A stretch of DNA of 64,000 nt from Dietzia sp. JS16-p6b (GTDB taxonomy: Bacteria > Actinomycetota > Actinomycetes > Mycobacteriales > Mycobacteriaceae), in the NCBI RefSeq assembly GCF_003052165.1, contig NZ_CP024869.1, positions 1,398,001 to 1,462,000 on the forward strand. The letters run 5' to 3'. The stretch's first letter is position 1; each line of letters begins with the position of its first letter. The position numbers and the translations under genes were made by a program. The notes beneath the pieces were generated by a model that saw nothing but the letters and a program-made list of their open reading frames with translations, was not told the DNA's origin and made no database searches. Of this stretch, positions 56,852 to 63,603 are shown piece by piece.

Positions 56852-56857
56852 GACACT
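56852..56857 (+). promoter_or_regulatory. -10 hexamer of leaderless ilvA promoter
   Basis: GACACT ends seven bases before GTG 56865; there is no ribosome binding site. The next GTG in frame (56871) is also close. Confidence 0.45.
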
Positions 56858-56864
56858 GGTCGTC

Positions 56865-58139
56865 GTGACCGTGACCGACTCCGCCGCGACCCAGGTCGTG
56901 ACCCCCGACGACATCGACACCGCTGCCCGCCGCATCGGCGATGTGATCCTCGCCAGCGAGCTGCACCAGAGCGAGCGGTTGAGTGAGCAGACCGGTGCGA
57001 CGATCCTGCTCAAGCGCGAGGACCAGCAGGCGGTCCGGTCGTACAAGATCCGTGGTGCGTACAACCTGATGTCGCAGCTGACCGGTGACGAGCGAAGCGC
57101 CGGAGTGGTGACCGCGAGTGCGGGTAACCACGCCCAGGGCGTCGCCTTCGCCTGCCGGAGCCTGGGGATCAACGGCCGCATCTACGTTCCCACCAACACC
57201 CCCAAACAAAAGCGCGACCGGATCCTCGCCCACGGACGCAACTGGGTGGAGCTGGTGGTCACCGGCGTCAATTTCGACGCGGCTCAGGCCGCCGCCCGCG
57301 CGGACGCCGAGCGGACGGGCGCGACGATGGTCCCGCCGTTCGACCATCCGGACACCATGGCCGGCCAGGGGACCATCGCGGCGGAGATACTGGCGCAACT
57401 CGACAGCGTCCCCGACGCGGTGGTCGTGCCCGTCGGCGGTGGCGGACTGGTGGGCGGGCTCGCGACCTACCTGGCGGAGTACGCCCCTGACTGCAAGGTC
57501 ATCGCGGTGGAACCCGCGGGGGCCCCGTCGCTGACCAGGGCCCTGGAAGCGGGGGAACCGGTGACCCTGGACACCGTCGACACCTTCGTCGACGGCGCGT
57601 CGGTGGCCCGGCTCGGCGATTTCCCGTTCGGGGTGATCTCCTCGATGACCGAGCGGATCCAGGTCCTCACGGTGGACGAGGGCGCGGTGTGCACCGCGAT
57701 GCTGGAGCTGTACCAGAACGAGGGGATCATCGCCGAGCCCGCCGGCGCGTTGGCGGTCACCGCGCTGGACCAGCTCGACATCGAGGAGGGTGCGACGGTC
57801 GTCTGCATCATCTCGGGAGGCAACAACGACGTCTCGCGGTACAGCGAGATCATCGAACGGTCGTTGGTCCACCAGGGCCTCAAGCACTACTTCCTGGTCA
57901 AGTTCCCCCAGGAACCCGGTCAGCTGCGTCGGTTCCTCGACGAGGTGCTGGGGCCGGAGGACGACATCACGCAGTTCGAATACCTCAAGAGGAACAACCG
58001 CGAGTACGGGGCCGCCCTCGTGGGCATCGAACTCGGCTCGGCCACCGGTCTGCATTCACTGCTCGAACGCATGGACGCCTCGCGTATCGACTGCGAGCGG
58101 CTCGAGCCCGGAACCGCGGCGTACGAGTACCTGACTTGA
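56865..58139 (+). CDS. ilvA: threonine ammonia-lyase (biosynthetic)
   Basis: IlvA deaminates threonine to 2-oxobutanoate for isoleucine synthesis. The 424-residue PLP enzyme has the cofactor Lys in VRSYKIRGAYN (K61), the SAGNHAQG motif, the phosphate loop VPVGGGGLVGG, and a single C-terminal regulatory ACT-like domain (HYFLVKFPQEPGQLRRFLD). One regulatory domain, instead of two, is the form of Corynebacterium and Mycobacterium. Feedback inhibition by isoleucine is expected. It is convergent with treZ, with only seven bases between stops. Confidence 0.94.
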   Translation: MTVTDSAATQVVTPDDIDTAARRIGDVILASELHQSERLSEQTGATILLKREDQQAVRSYKIRGAYNLMSQLTGDERSAGVVTASAGNHAQGVAFACRSLGINGRIYVPTNTPKQKRDRILAHGRNWVELVVTGVNFDAAQAAARADAERTGATMVPPFDHPDTMAGQGTIAAEILAQLDSVPDAVVVPVGGGGLVGGLATYLAEYAPDCKVIAVEPAGAPSLTRALEAGEPVTLDTVDTFVDGASVARLGDFPFGVISSMTERIQVLTVDEGAVCTAMLELYQNEGIIAEPAGALAVTALDQLDIEEGATVVCIISGGNNDVSRYSEIIERSLVHQGLKHYFLVKFPQEPGQLRRFLDEVLGPEDDITQFEYLKRNNREYGAALVGIELGSATGLHSLLERMDASRIDCERLEPGTAAYEYLT

Positions 58140-58146
58140 GCCCGGT

Positions 58147-59925
58147 CTACCCCGTCACCGTGTGGGTGCGCACCACCGCGAATCCGAAGGCCTGACAGAA
58201 GACCGAGTCATGGTCGACCACCGCTCCCGAAGTGAGCACCTCGTCGCCGGTGACCGGGACCCTGCTCGGTTCGGTTCCGAGGTTCACCACCAACGCCAGA
58301 GAGCCGCGGTGGACGATCAACCAGCGGCCGTCGTCGGCTTCGACCCCGCACCGCACGCGCACCGCACCGAGCCACGGATCGCTGAGCTCGGGTTCGGCCC
58401 GCCGTAGCGCGATGAGCGCACGGTACCCGCGCAGGATCCCGGCGTGCTGGTCCTCGGACTGCTCGGACCGGTCCAGCACCGACCGCCGGAACGTCTCCGG
58501 GTCCTGGGGGTCGGCCACGGTGGCCGGGTCCCATCCCATCTCGGCGAACTCGCGGGTCCGTCCCCGGCGCACGGCCTCGGCGAGGTCGGGTTCGGGGTGC
58601 GAGGTGAAGAAGCAGAACGGGGTCCGGGCGCCCCACTCCTCGCCCTGGAACAACATCGGGGTGAAGGGGGAGCACAGGATGATCGCGGCCTTGGCCAGCT
58701 GCTGGGCCGGGGTGAGGTTCACCGACGGCCGGTCGCCCGCGGCGCGGTTGCCCACCTGGTCGTGGGTCAGGGTGTAGGCGACGAAGCGGCTGCCCGGCAC
58801 CCGTTCGACGTCCAGCGGGCGGCCGTGGACCCGGCCCCGGAACGCCGACCATGTCCCCGCGTGCAGGAAGGCCCCGGTGAGCACCTGACGTAACGCCTCG
58901 AGGGAGCCGAAATCCGCGTAGTAGCCCTGGCGTTCCCCGGAGACCGCGGCGTGGACGGCGTGGTGCACGTCGTCGTCCCACTGCCCGGTGAGGCCCAGCC
59001 CGCCGCCCTCGCGCGCGGTGACCAGCCGCGGGTCGTTCTGGTCCGACTCCGCGATCAGGGACAACGGTCGTCCGAGGTGGGCGGAGAGGGACTCCACCTC
59101 CACCGCCAACTGCTCGAGCAGGTGCACGGCCGAGCCGTCGTGCAGGGCGTGGACCGCGTCCAACCGCAGGGCGTCCACGTGGAACTCGTCGAACCAGCGC
59201 AGGGCGTTGTCGATGATGTACCGACGCACCTCGCCCGAGTGCGGTCCGTCGAGATTGAGCCCCGACCCCCACGGTCCGTCGGCCGCGGACAGGTACGGGC
59301 CGAACTCCGGGAGGTAGTTCCCGGACGGGCCCAGGTGGTTGTAGACCACGTCCAGGCAGACGCCGAGCCCGCGGGCGTGGCAGGCGTCCACGAACTGCTG
59401 GAACGCGTCCGGGCCGCCGTACGGCTCGTGCACGGCGAACCACGCCACCCCGTCGTAACCCCAGCCGTACTCCCCGTTGAACGCACCCACGGGCATCACC
59501 TCGACCATGTCGACGCCCAGCTCCACCAGGTCGTCGAGGTGATCTATCGCGCTGGTCAGAGTGCCGACGGGGGAGAAGGTGCCCACGTGCATCTCGTACA
59601 GGACCGACCCCGCCAGTTGGCGACCGGTCCAGTGCGCGTCCGACCAGCGGGTGGCGTCCACCCGGTGCACCCGTGAGAGTCCGTGCACGCCGTGCGGCTG
59701 GCGCGGCGACCGCGGGTCGGGACGCGGATCGCTCGTCTGGCCGTCGTCGCCCGTCACCACGAACCCGTAGTCCCTGCCCTGCTCCCGCACGACGGTCGAG
59801 GACCACCAGCCGTCGGCGGCGCGGGTCATGGGAAAAGGATCGGCGTCGGCGGAGTCCAGGACCAGACCGACGGCTTCGGCTGTCGGCGCCCAGACGGAGA
59901 AGGTGTCACTGCTCGCGGAGGTCAC
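58147..59925 (-). CDS. treZ: malto-oligosyltrehalose trehalohydrolase
   Basis: TreZ releases trehalose from maltooligosyl-trehalose made by TreY. The 592-residue GH13 protein has an N-terminal carbohydrate-binding domain (FSVWAPTAEAVGLVL), then LYEMHVGTFSPVGT, YNHLGPSGNYL, catalytic ALRLDAVHAL (nucleophile Asp), LIAESDQNDPR (acid/base Glu) and LTHDQVGNRA. The start is GTG 59925, six bases after TACCCT, consistent with leaderless expression; the longer frame overlaps the YigZ gene. Trehalose is a major solute and mycolate carrier in mycolata. treY lies 3.7 kb away on the same strand instead of adjacent. Confidence 0.94.
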   Translation of the reverse strand: MTSASSDTFSVWAPTAEAVGLVLDSADADPFPMTRAADGWWSSTVVREQGRDYGFVVTGDDGQTSDPRPDPRSPRQPHGVHGLSRVHRVDATRWSDAHWTGRQLAGSVLYEMHVGTFSPVGTLTSAIDHLDDLVELGVDMVEVMPVGAFNGEYGWGYDGVAWFAVHEPYGGPDAFQQFVDACHARGLGVCLDVVYNHLGPSGNYLPEFGPYLSAADGPWGSGLNLDGPHSGEVRRYIIDNALRWFDEFHVDALRLDAVHALHDGSAVHLLEQLAVEVESLSAHLGRPLSLIAESDQNDPRLVTAREGGGLGLTGQWDDDVHHAVHAAVSGERQGYYADFGSLEALRQVLTGAFLHAGTWSAFRGRVHGRPLDVERVPGSRFVAYTLTHDQVGNRAAGDRPSVNLTPAQQLAKAAIILCSPFTPMLFQGEEWGARTPFCFFTSHPEPDLAEAVRRGRTREFAEMGWDPATVADPQDPETFRRSVLDRSEQSEDQHAGILRGYRALIALRRAEPELSDPWLGAVRVRCGVEADDGRWLIVHRGSLALVVNLGTEPSRVPVTGDEVLTSGAVVDHDSVFCQAFGFAVVRTHTVTG

Positions 59926-59931
59926 ACCCCC

Positions 59932-59937
59932 AGGGTA
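59932..59937 (-). promoter_or_regulatory. -10 hexamer of leaderless treZ promoter
   Basis: On the minus strand TACCCT ends six bases before GTG 59925. This supports that start and a leaderless mRNA. Confidence 0.5.
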
Positions 59938-59967
59938 GGGAATGTGGGCGAGCGGGGGCGGCGCGGC

Positions 59968-59973
59968 GATACT
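59968..59973 (+). promoter_or_regulatory. -10 hexamer of leaderless yigZ-family gene
   Basis: GATACT ends six bases before ATG 59980. It faces away from the treZ promoter; the two -10 elements are about 30 bases apart. Confidence 0.5.
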
Positions 59974-59979
59974 GGTCCG

Positions 59980-60657
59980 ATGACCGACTCCGCGACTCGT
60001 GTGCTCAGGCTGTCCGCCGGCCCGGACGTCACGGGCACGTACGAGGAGAGGCGCTCGAGGTTTCTCGCGGTGTTGAGGAGGTGTGACGACGAGGCCGCCG
60101 CCCGTGACCTGATCTCCGACCTCCGTCGTGCCCACCCGGACGCGCGCCATCACTGCAGCGCGTTCCTGGTGGACGTCCCCGGGTCCAGCCGGATCGAGCG
60201 CTCGAACGACGACGGCGAGCCCTCCGGAACCGCCGGCACCCCCATGTTGGAGGTACTCCGCGGAAGTCGGGTGACAGGGGTCGGGGCGGTGGTCGTGCGG
60301 TGGTTCGGCGGAACGCGACTCGGTACGGGCGGGCTGGTCCGGGCGTACGGCTCCGCGGTGTCGTCCGCGGTCGACGAGGCGTGGCGGGCGGGTCGGATCG
60401 TGGAGGTGACACGAACCCCCGCGTGGCGGGCCGAGGTCGACCACTCACTGGCGGGGGGCCTCGAGGGAGCCGTTCGCGCAGCGGGGGCGCAGGTGCTCGG
60501 CGTGGACTACGGCGGGCGGGTCGAACTGACGGTGGCCGGTGACCTCGAGGTGCTGGGTCCGATCCTGGCTACCCGGACGTCCGGTGGCGTCGAATGGGAG
60601 CCCGCCGGGGTGGCGACCACCGAGAACGCGGCGCGGCTGCGAGATGTGGAATCCTGA
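59980..60657 (+). CDS. YigZ/IMPACT family protein
   Basis: The 225-residue protein has the UPF0029/IMPACT domain: YEERRSRFLAVLRRCDDEAAA, HHCSAFLVD, RSNDDGEPSGTAGTPMLEVL and VVVRWFGGTRLGTGGLVRAYG, then a C-terminal ferredoxin-like domain (DUF1949). IMPACT proteins in eukaryotes regulate Gcn2; bacterial YigZ is a ribosome- or nucleotide-related protein without a settled function. ATG 59980 is set by the -10 spacing. It is divergent from treZ. Confidence 0.9.
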   Translation: MTDSATRVLRLSAGPDVTGTYEERRSRFLAVLRRCDDEAAARDLISDLRRAHPDARHHCSAFLVDVPGSSRIERSNDDGEPSGTAGTPMLEVLRGSRVTGVGAVVVRWFGGTRLGTGGLVRAYGSAVSSAVDEAWRAGRIVEVTRTPAWRAEVDHSLAGGLEGAVRAAGAQVLGVDYGGRVELTVAGDLEVLGPILATRTSGGVEWEPAGVATTENAARLRDVES

Positions 60658-60661
60658 CATC

Positions 60662-60898
60662 ATGAGCATGCAGCCCTACCAACCGAACTCGATCGAGGCC
60701 CAGAAGCAGCAGGTGCGCAAGGATGCCCGCACCACGGCGATCGCGCTGGGCGTGACCGTGGTGGCGTTGCCGATCGCGTTGTTCGCCAGTTCGTTCTTCA
60801 CCGTGGTGGCGATACTCGCGGGGATAGTCGCGATCTACAAGGGGAACCAGGTGCGCCAGGCCATCTCGGGCAAGCCCAAGAACCGCGAACTCTACTGA
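60662..60898 (+). CDS. small membrane protein
   Basis: The 78-residue protein starts at ATG 60662 (or ATG 60668), four bases after the yigZ-family stop. It has a polar N-terminus (QPYQPNSIEAQKQQVRKDAR), then a long hydrophobic stretch (about residues 27-60) likely to form two short helices, and a basic C-terminus. There is no obvious ribosome binding site, so coupling to the upstream gene is probable. I do not recognise a function. Confidence 0.65.
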   Translation: MSMQPYQPNSIEAQKQQVRKDARTTAIALGVTVVALPIALFASSFFTVVAILAGIVAIYKGNQVRQAISGKPKNRELY

Positions 60899-60904
60899 CG
60901 GACC

Positions 60905-61015
60905 GGGTCCGCCCGGAACCTGGTCAGCCGTGGCGGCGGACCACCGGCCCCGCTCACCCGTGGCGGCGGACCACCGGGCCCGCCCGGAACCCGCTCAGCC
61001 GTGGCGGCGGACCAC
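60905..61015. repeat. 71-bp-period imperfect tandem repeat including nitroreductase 3' end
   Basis: CGTGGCGGCGGACCAC occurs exactly at 60929, 60959 and 61000. GGG(T/C)CCGCCCGGAACC occurs at 60905 and 60976, 71 bases apart like the first and third copies. The third copy encodes the C-terminal VVRRHG of the nitroreductase on the minus strand. This is a local tandem duplication with an extra internal copy. Confidence 0.75.
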
Positions 61016-61669
61016 GTCGGTGAGGTCCGCGCGGCCGGCCCGGAAGATGTTCGCCGGGTGCTCCGGGTCGGCGTACCCGAAGGAGATGCCGCACACGATC
61101 ATCCGGTCGTCGCTGATTCTCAGGTACTCGCGGACCCCGTCGGAGTACAGCGCGAGGGCGGCCTGGGCGCACGTGGCCACGCCGAGTGAGGACGCCGCCG
61201 CCAGGAACGTCGCCACGTAGCCCCCACAGTCCACCGCGCCATAGGTGCCCAGGCCCGCGTCCGAGGTGATCACCGCGACGTGTGGGGCGCCGAAGAACCG
61301 GTAGTTCTCCAACATCTGCGTCAGGCGCGCCTCCTTGTCGGAGCGCTCGATGCCCAGCGCGGTGTAGAGGCCGTACCCGCTCTCCCGCCGGCGCTCGCCG
61401 TACACGCCGTCGTAGCGCTCAGGTGCCGGCAGATCCGATCGCATGCCGTTGTTCAGCACGTACTCGGTGAGGTGCGCGGCGAACCCGGAGGTCGCCGACC
61501 CGCTCACCAGGTCGACCTGCCATGCCTGGGAGTTGCACCACGAGGCCGTGCGCTGGGCCATCTGCAGGATCCGGTCGATCGTCTCGTCGGGGACGGGCTG
61601 GGACGTGAACCCTCGGCAGCTGTAGCGGTCGTCGAGGATCTGCTCGAGCGTGTCGGCGGCGTCGGTCAT
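60995..61669 (-). CDS. nitroreductase family protein
   Basis: The 224-residue protein is an FMN-dependent nitroreductase-fold enzyme: RYSCRGFTSQPVPDETIDRIL (FMN contact Arg/Ser), ASWCNSQAWQVDLV, and the C-terminal GGYVATFLAAASSLGVATCAQAAL segment with ISFGYADPEHPANIFRAGR. Such enzymes reduce nitroaromatics, quinones or flavins with NAD(P)H; the substrate is not predictable. ATG 61669 follows GGAGGGTCC. Its last codons are part of a tandem duplication. It lies between treZ and treY in the same direction as both. Confidence 0.88.
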   Translation of the reverse strand: MTDAADTLEQILDDRYSCRGFTSQPVPDETIDRILQMAQRTASWCNSQAWQVDLVSGSATSGFAAHLTEYVLNNGMRSDLPAPERYDGVYGERRRESGYGLYTALGIERSDKEARLTQMLENYRFFGAPHVAVITSDAGLGTYGAVDCGGYVATFLAAASSLGVATCAQAALALYSDGVREYLRISDDRMIVCGISFGYADPEHPANIFRAGRADLTDVVRRHG

Positions 61670-61751
61670 GGACCCTCCAGGTGATGGCGCGGAACTGTGA
61701 TGCCAGTCTCGCACGGGGCACCTCGCGACCCGCGCCCGCCACCGCCCGCCG

Positions 61752-61839
61752 CGCCCTCACGCCGCCCTCACGCCGCCCTCACGCCGCCCTCACGCCGCCC
61801 CTCGCCGCTCCTACGCCGCCCTCACGCCGCCCCTCGCCG
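61752..61839. repeat. 11-bp tandem repeat array
   Basis: The unit GCCGCCCTCAC is repeated four times in tandem, then decays through a related GCCCCTCGCCGCTCCTAC piece and reappears once. It abuts the left inverted repeat of the DUF559 cassette. Confidence 0.8.
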
Positions 61840-61884
61840 CGATCCGCCCCTCTGGGTGTGATTCGCCCCCGTAGTTCCGGGGGC
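61837..61884 (-). repeat. left inverted repeat of DUF559 cassette
   Basis: Read on the minus strand, these 48 bases match 63112-63159 on the plus strand at 35 positions (73%) without gaps. The conserved words are GCCCCC, CTACG, GATC-type and GAGGGGCGGA. The segment also contains a hairpin (GCCCCCG-TAGTTC-CGGGGGC). Confidence 0.7.
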
Positions 61885-62105
61885 AGAATGCAACGCTCGG
61901 GGTGCATCGTGTAACCACGGGGTCGTGCGGCACGTGATCGTCCATTGCTCCGAGGCGGCGCCCCGTCCCGCAGGCGAAACCTGGTGGTGAGCGCACAGAA
62001 AGGGGCGAACGGCGGCGATTCCAGCCCGCTGTGTCCGTCCACACCGTCATCGGGCGCCTACCGGATTCGACGGGTCGACGCAGAACCGTGGCACAGCATC
62101 AATGC

Positions 62106-63035
62106 ATGACCGGAATCGAAGAACTGCGTTCACGCCTCTTGACCACCCACGACCTGATAGCTCGGGGTGCCAGCGCCCAGGCTCTCAGCAGAGCGGTGTC
62201 CACCGGCGCGATGATCCGTCTGAGACCGGGGTTCTACGTCGACGCGGCCGCCCGAGAACTCAGCCGGGACGATCGACACCTCCTCATGGTCCTCGCGGCG
62301 GACAGATGTCTTGTGGCGCCGGTGTTCACCCACTGGTCTGCTGCACTTGTGCTGGGGCTCCCCTCATGGGGACTGCCGCTTCGGCAGGTGTCGGTGTCCC
62401 GCTACGGCCACGCCCAGCGATCGCGCAACACGAGGCTGACGAGACACGACGTGTCTCCGGTCGAGGCAGACGAGATCGTGACCGTCGGCGGACTTCAGGT
62501 CACTTCGCCAGATCGGACGGTGGTCGACATCGGAAGAGCCTGTGGGCGGGATACAAGTGTCGCGGTGGCCGATGCAGCTGTCTACGGCGAGTTGGCCACT
62601 GCGGAGTCACTGCACGTCGCCCTGGACCGGGCGGCGGGCAGAAGCGGGCTCAAGAAGGCTCGGGTGGCGATGACGCTGATGGACGGTCGGAGCGAGAGCG
62701 TTGCCGAGACACTGAGCAGGTTGACCTTCTCCGATCACTGCCTGCCGACGCCGGTGACCCAGGAGGACATCATCGACACACACGGAAATCGTGTCGCCCG
62801 CGTCGACTTCTTCTGGCGCGAACACGGGGTGATCGGCGAGTGCGATGGGTTCGGGAAGTACTTCGACGGACACGATCTCAGGGAGGTGAGACGTCGACTC
62901 GCGCGGGAGAAGGATCGCGACGCCGAGCTCGTCGCCCTCGGATATCGGGTCATCCACTGGCGGTGGGCAGATCTGGAGAGGCCGTGGTTGCTGGCCGAAC
63001 GGATCCGGCGCGTGCTGCTCGCGGCGGCAGCATGA
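62106..63035 (+). CDS. AbiEi-like N-terminus fused to DUF559 nuclease-like domain
   Basis: The 309-residue protein begins with a wing-helix segment like AbiEi-type antitoxin domains (TTHDLIARGASAQALSRAV, then GAMIRLRPGFYV) and a middle region with HWSAALVLGLP and SPDRTVVDIGRA. Its C-terminus resembles the Vsr-like PD-(D/E)XK domain DUF559: ESVAETLSRL, then ARVDFFWREHGVIGECDG with D234, E245 and D247, then REKDRDAEL (K269) and GYRVIHWRWADLERP. This suggests a nicking or endonuclease core, though activity is unproven. ATG 62106 is chosen by the conserved start; the frame from 62031 adds 25 unlikely residues. Many Actinobacteria carry several such genes of unknown purpose. There is no AbiEii toxin partner nearby. 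Confidence 0.75.
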   Translation: MTGIEELRSRLLTTHDLIARGASAQALSRAVSTGAMIRLRPGFYVDAAARELSRDDRHLLMVLAADRCLVAPVFTHWSAALVLGLPSWGLPLRQVSVSRYGHAQRSRNTRLTRHDVSPVEADEIVTVGGLQVTSPDRTVVDIGRACGRDTSVAVADAAVYGELATAESLHVALDRAAGRSGLKKARVAMTLMDGRSESVAETLSRLTFSDHCLPTPVTQEDIIDTHGNRVARVDFFWREHGVIGECDGFGKYFDGHDLREVRRRLAREKDRDAELVALGYRVIHWRWADLERPWLLAERIRRVLLAAAA

Positions 63036-63111
63036 GGATGAACCCGGTAGCCGACCTCCCCTGACGCCACACCTCACCGCTGTGGATGATCCGCCCATCC
63101 ACTCACGAGTC

Positions 63112-63159
63112 GCCCCCCGAGCTACGAGGGTGGATCGCGGTCCGAGGGGCGGACCGGGT
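63112..63159 (+). repeat. right inverted repeat of DUF559 cassette
   Basis: This is the plus-strand partner of 61837-61884, starting 77 bases after the DUF559 gene stop. It has the imperfect dyad CCCCGAGCTACGAGGG and ends 28 bases before the -10 element of the S4 gene, so it may form part of that promoter region. Confidence 0.65.
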
Positions 63160-63186
63160 GCGAACCGCTGGCCGCCGCTGTATCGC

Positions 63187-63192
63187 TATCCT
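63187..63192 (+). promoter_or_regulatory. -10 hexamer of leaderless S4 gene
   Basis: TATCCT ends six bases before ATG 63199, identical to the aroG arrangement. No ribosome binding site is present. Confidence 0.6.
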
Positions 63193-63198
63193 CCTCGT

Positions 63199-63564
63199 AT
63201 GGCAGTGCGGGTGGACGCGTGGACGTGGTCGGTGCGGCTCTTCCCGTCGCGGACGAAGGCGGCGGCCGCCTGCCGGGGCGGGCACGTCAAGGTCAACGGC
63301 GAGGCGGTGCAGCCGTCGAAGGCGGTCGTGCCCGGGGATCGTGTCCAGGTGACGGGGACGCTCGGCCGGATCCGCGTCCTCGAGGTCGTGCGGACGGTCA
63401 ACAAGAGGGTGGGCGCGCCGGTCGCCGCGACCTGCTATATCGACCACTCGCCCCCGCCGCCGCCGAGAGAGGTGCTGGCGTCACAGCCGCGGCGCGACAG
63501 GGGAACGGGGCGACCGACCAAGCGAGAGCGTCGCGAGACCGACCGCCTCCAGGGCCGTGGGTAG
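63199..63564 (+). CDS. S4-domain RNA-binding protein (Hsp15-like)
   Basis: The 121-residue protein is one S4 domain: VDAWTWSVRLFPSRTKAAAACRGGHVKVNG followed by KAVVPGDRVQV (shown in part), with a C-terminal basic tail (TGRPTKRERRETDR). Hsp15-type proteins bind stalled 50S subunits carrying peptidyl-tRNA. ATG 63199 is fixed by the -10 spacing; the frame from 63082 starts outside the predicted transcript. The last nine codons, including the TAG stop, form a 27-bp unit that is repeated once more directly downstream. Confidence 0.88.
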   Translation: MAVRVDAWTWSVRLFPSRTKAAAACRGGHVKVNGEAVQPSKAVVPGDRVQVTGTLGRIRVLEVVRTVNKRVGAPVAATCYIDHSPPPPPREVLASQPRRDRGTGRPTKRERRETDRLQGRG

Positions 63565-63591
63565 ACCGACCGCCTCCAGGGCCGTGGGTAG
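63538..63591. repeat. perfect 27-bp tandem duplication
   Basis: The 27 bases 63538-63564, which end in the TAG stop of the S4 gene, are repeated exactly at 63565-63591. The second copy is untranslated and reaches to 12 bases from the treY stop. The lack of any difference suggests a recent event. Confidence 0.9.
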
Positions 63592-63603
63592 ACCCCTGCG
63601 TGG

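Larger units (their letters stand above)
61670..62105. other. 436-base intergenic region with repeats
   Basis: No gene is supported here. It contains an 11-bp tandem repeat array, the left 48-bp inverted repeat (with its own GCCCCCG/CGGGGGC hairpin), a second dyad ATGCA-N10-TGCAT (61888-61907), and then about 200 bases without clear signals before the DUF559-like gene. No ribosome binding site precedes ATG 62106. Confidence 0.6.
61837..63159. mobile_element. candidate IR-flanked cassette carrying a DUF559/AbiEi-like gene
   Basis: A 1.3-kb segment is bounded by imperfect 48-bp inverted repeats and holds one gene. The gene's G+C is about 60-63% in the three 60-base lines I counted, against roughly 70% or more in most neighbouring genes. 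It lies between treZ and treY, which are neighbours in related genomes. No target-site duplication or transposase is visible, so mobility, if any, would be of a non-standard kind. The repeats could instead be dispersed intergenic palindromes that happen to lie on both sides. Confidence 0.3.

Noticed and set aside
62106-63035. Type IV toxin-antitoxin system (AbiE)
   Set aside because: Only the AbiEi-like start is present and no AbiEii nucleotidyltransferase gene adjoins, so the two-gene system is not supported. The nuclease-like C-terminus argues for another role.
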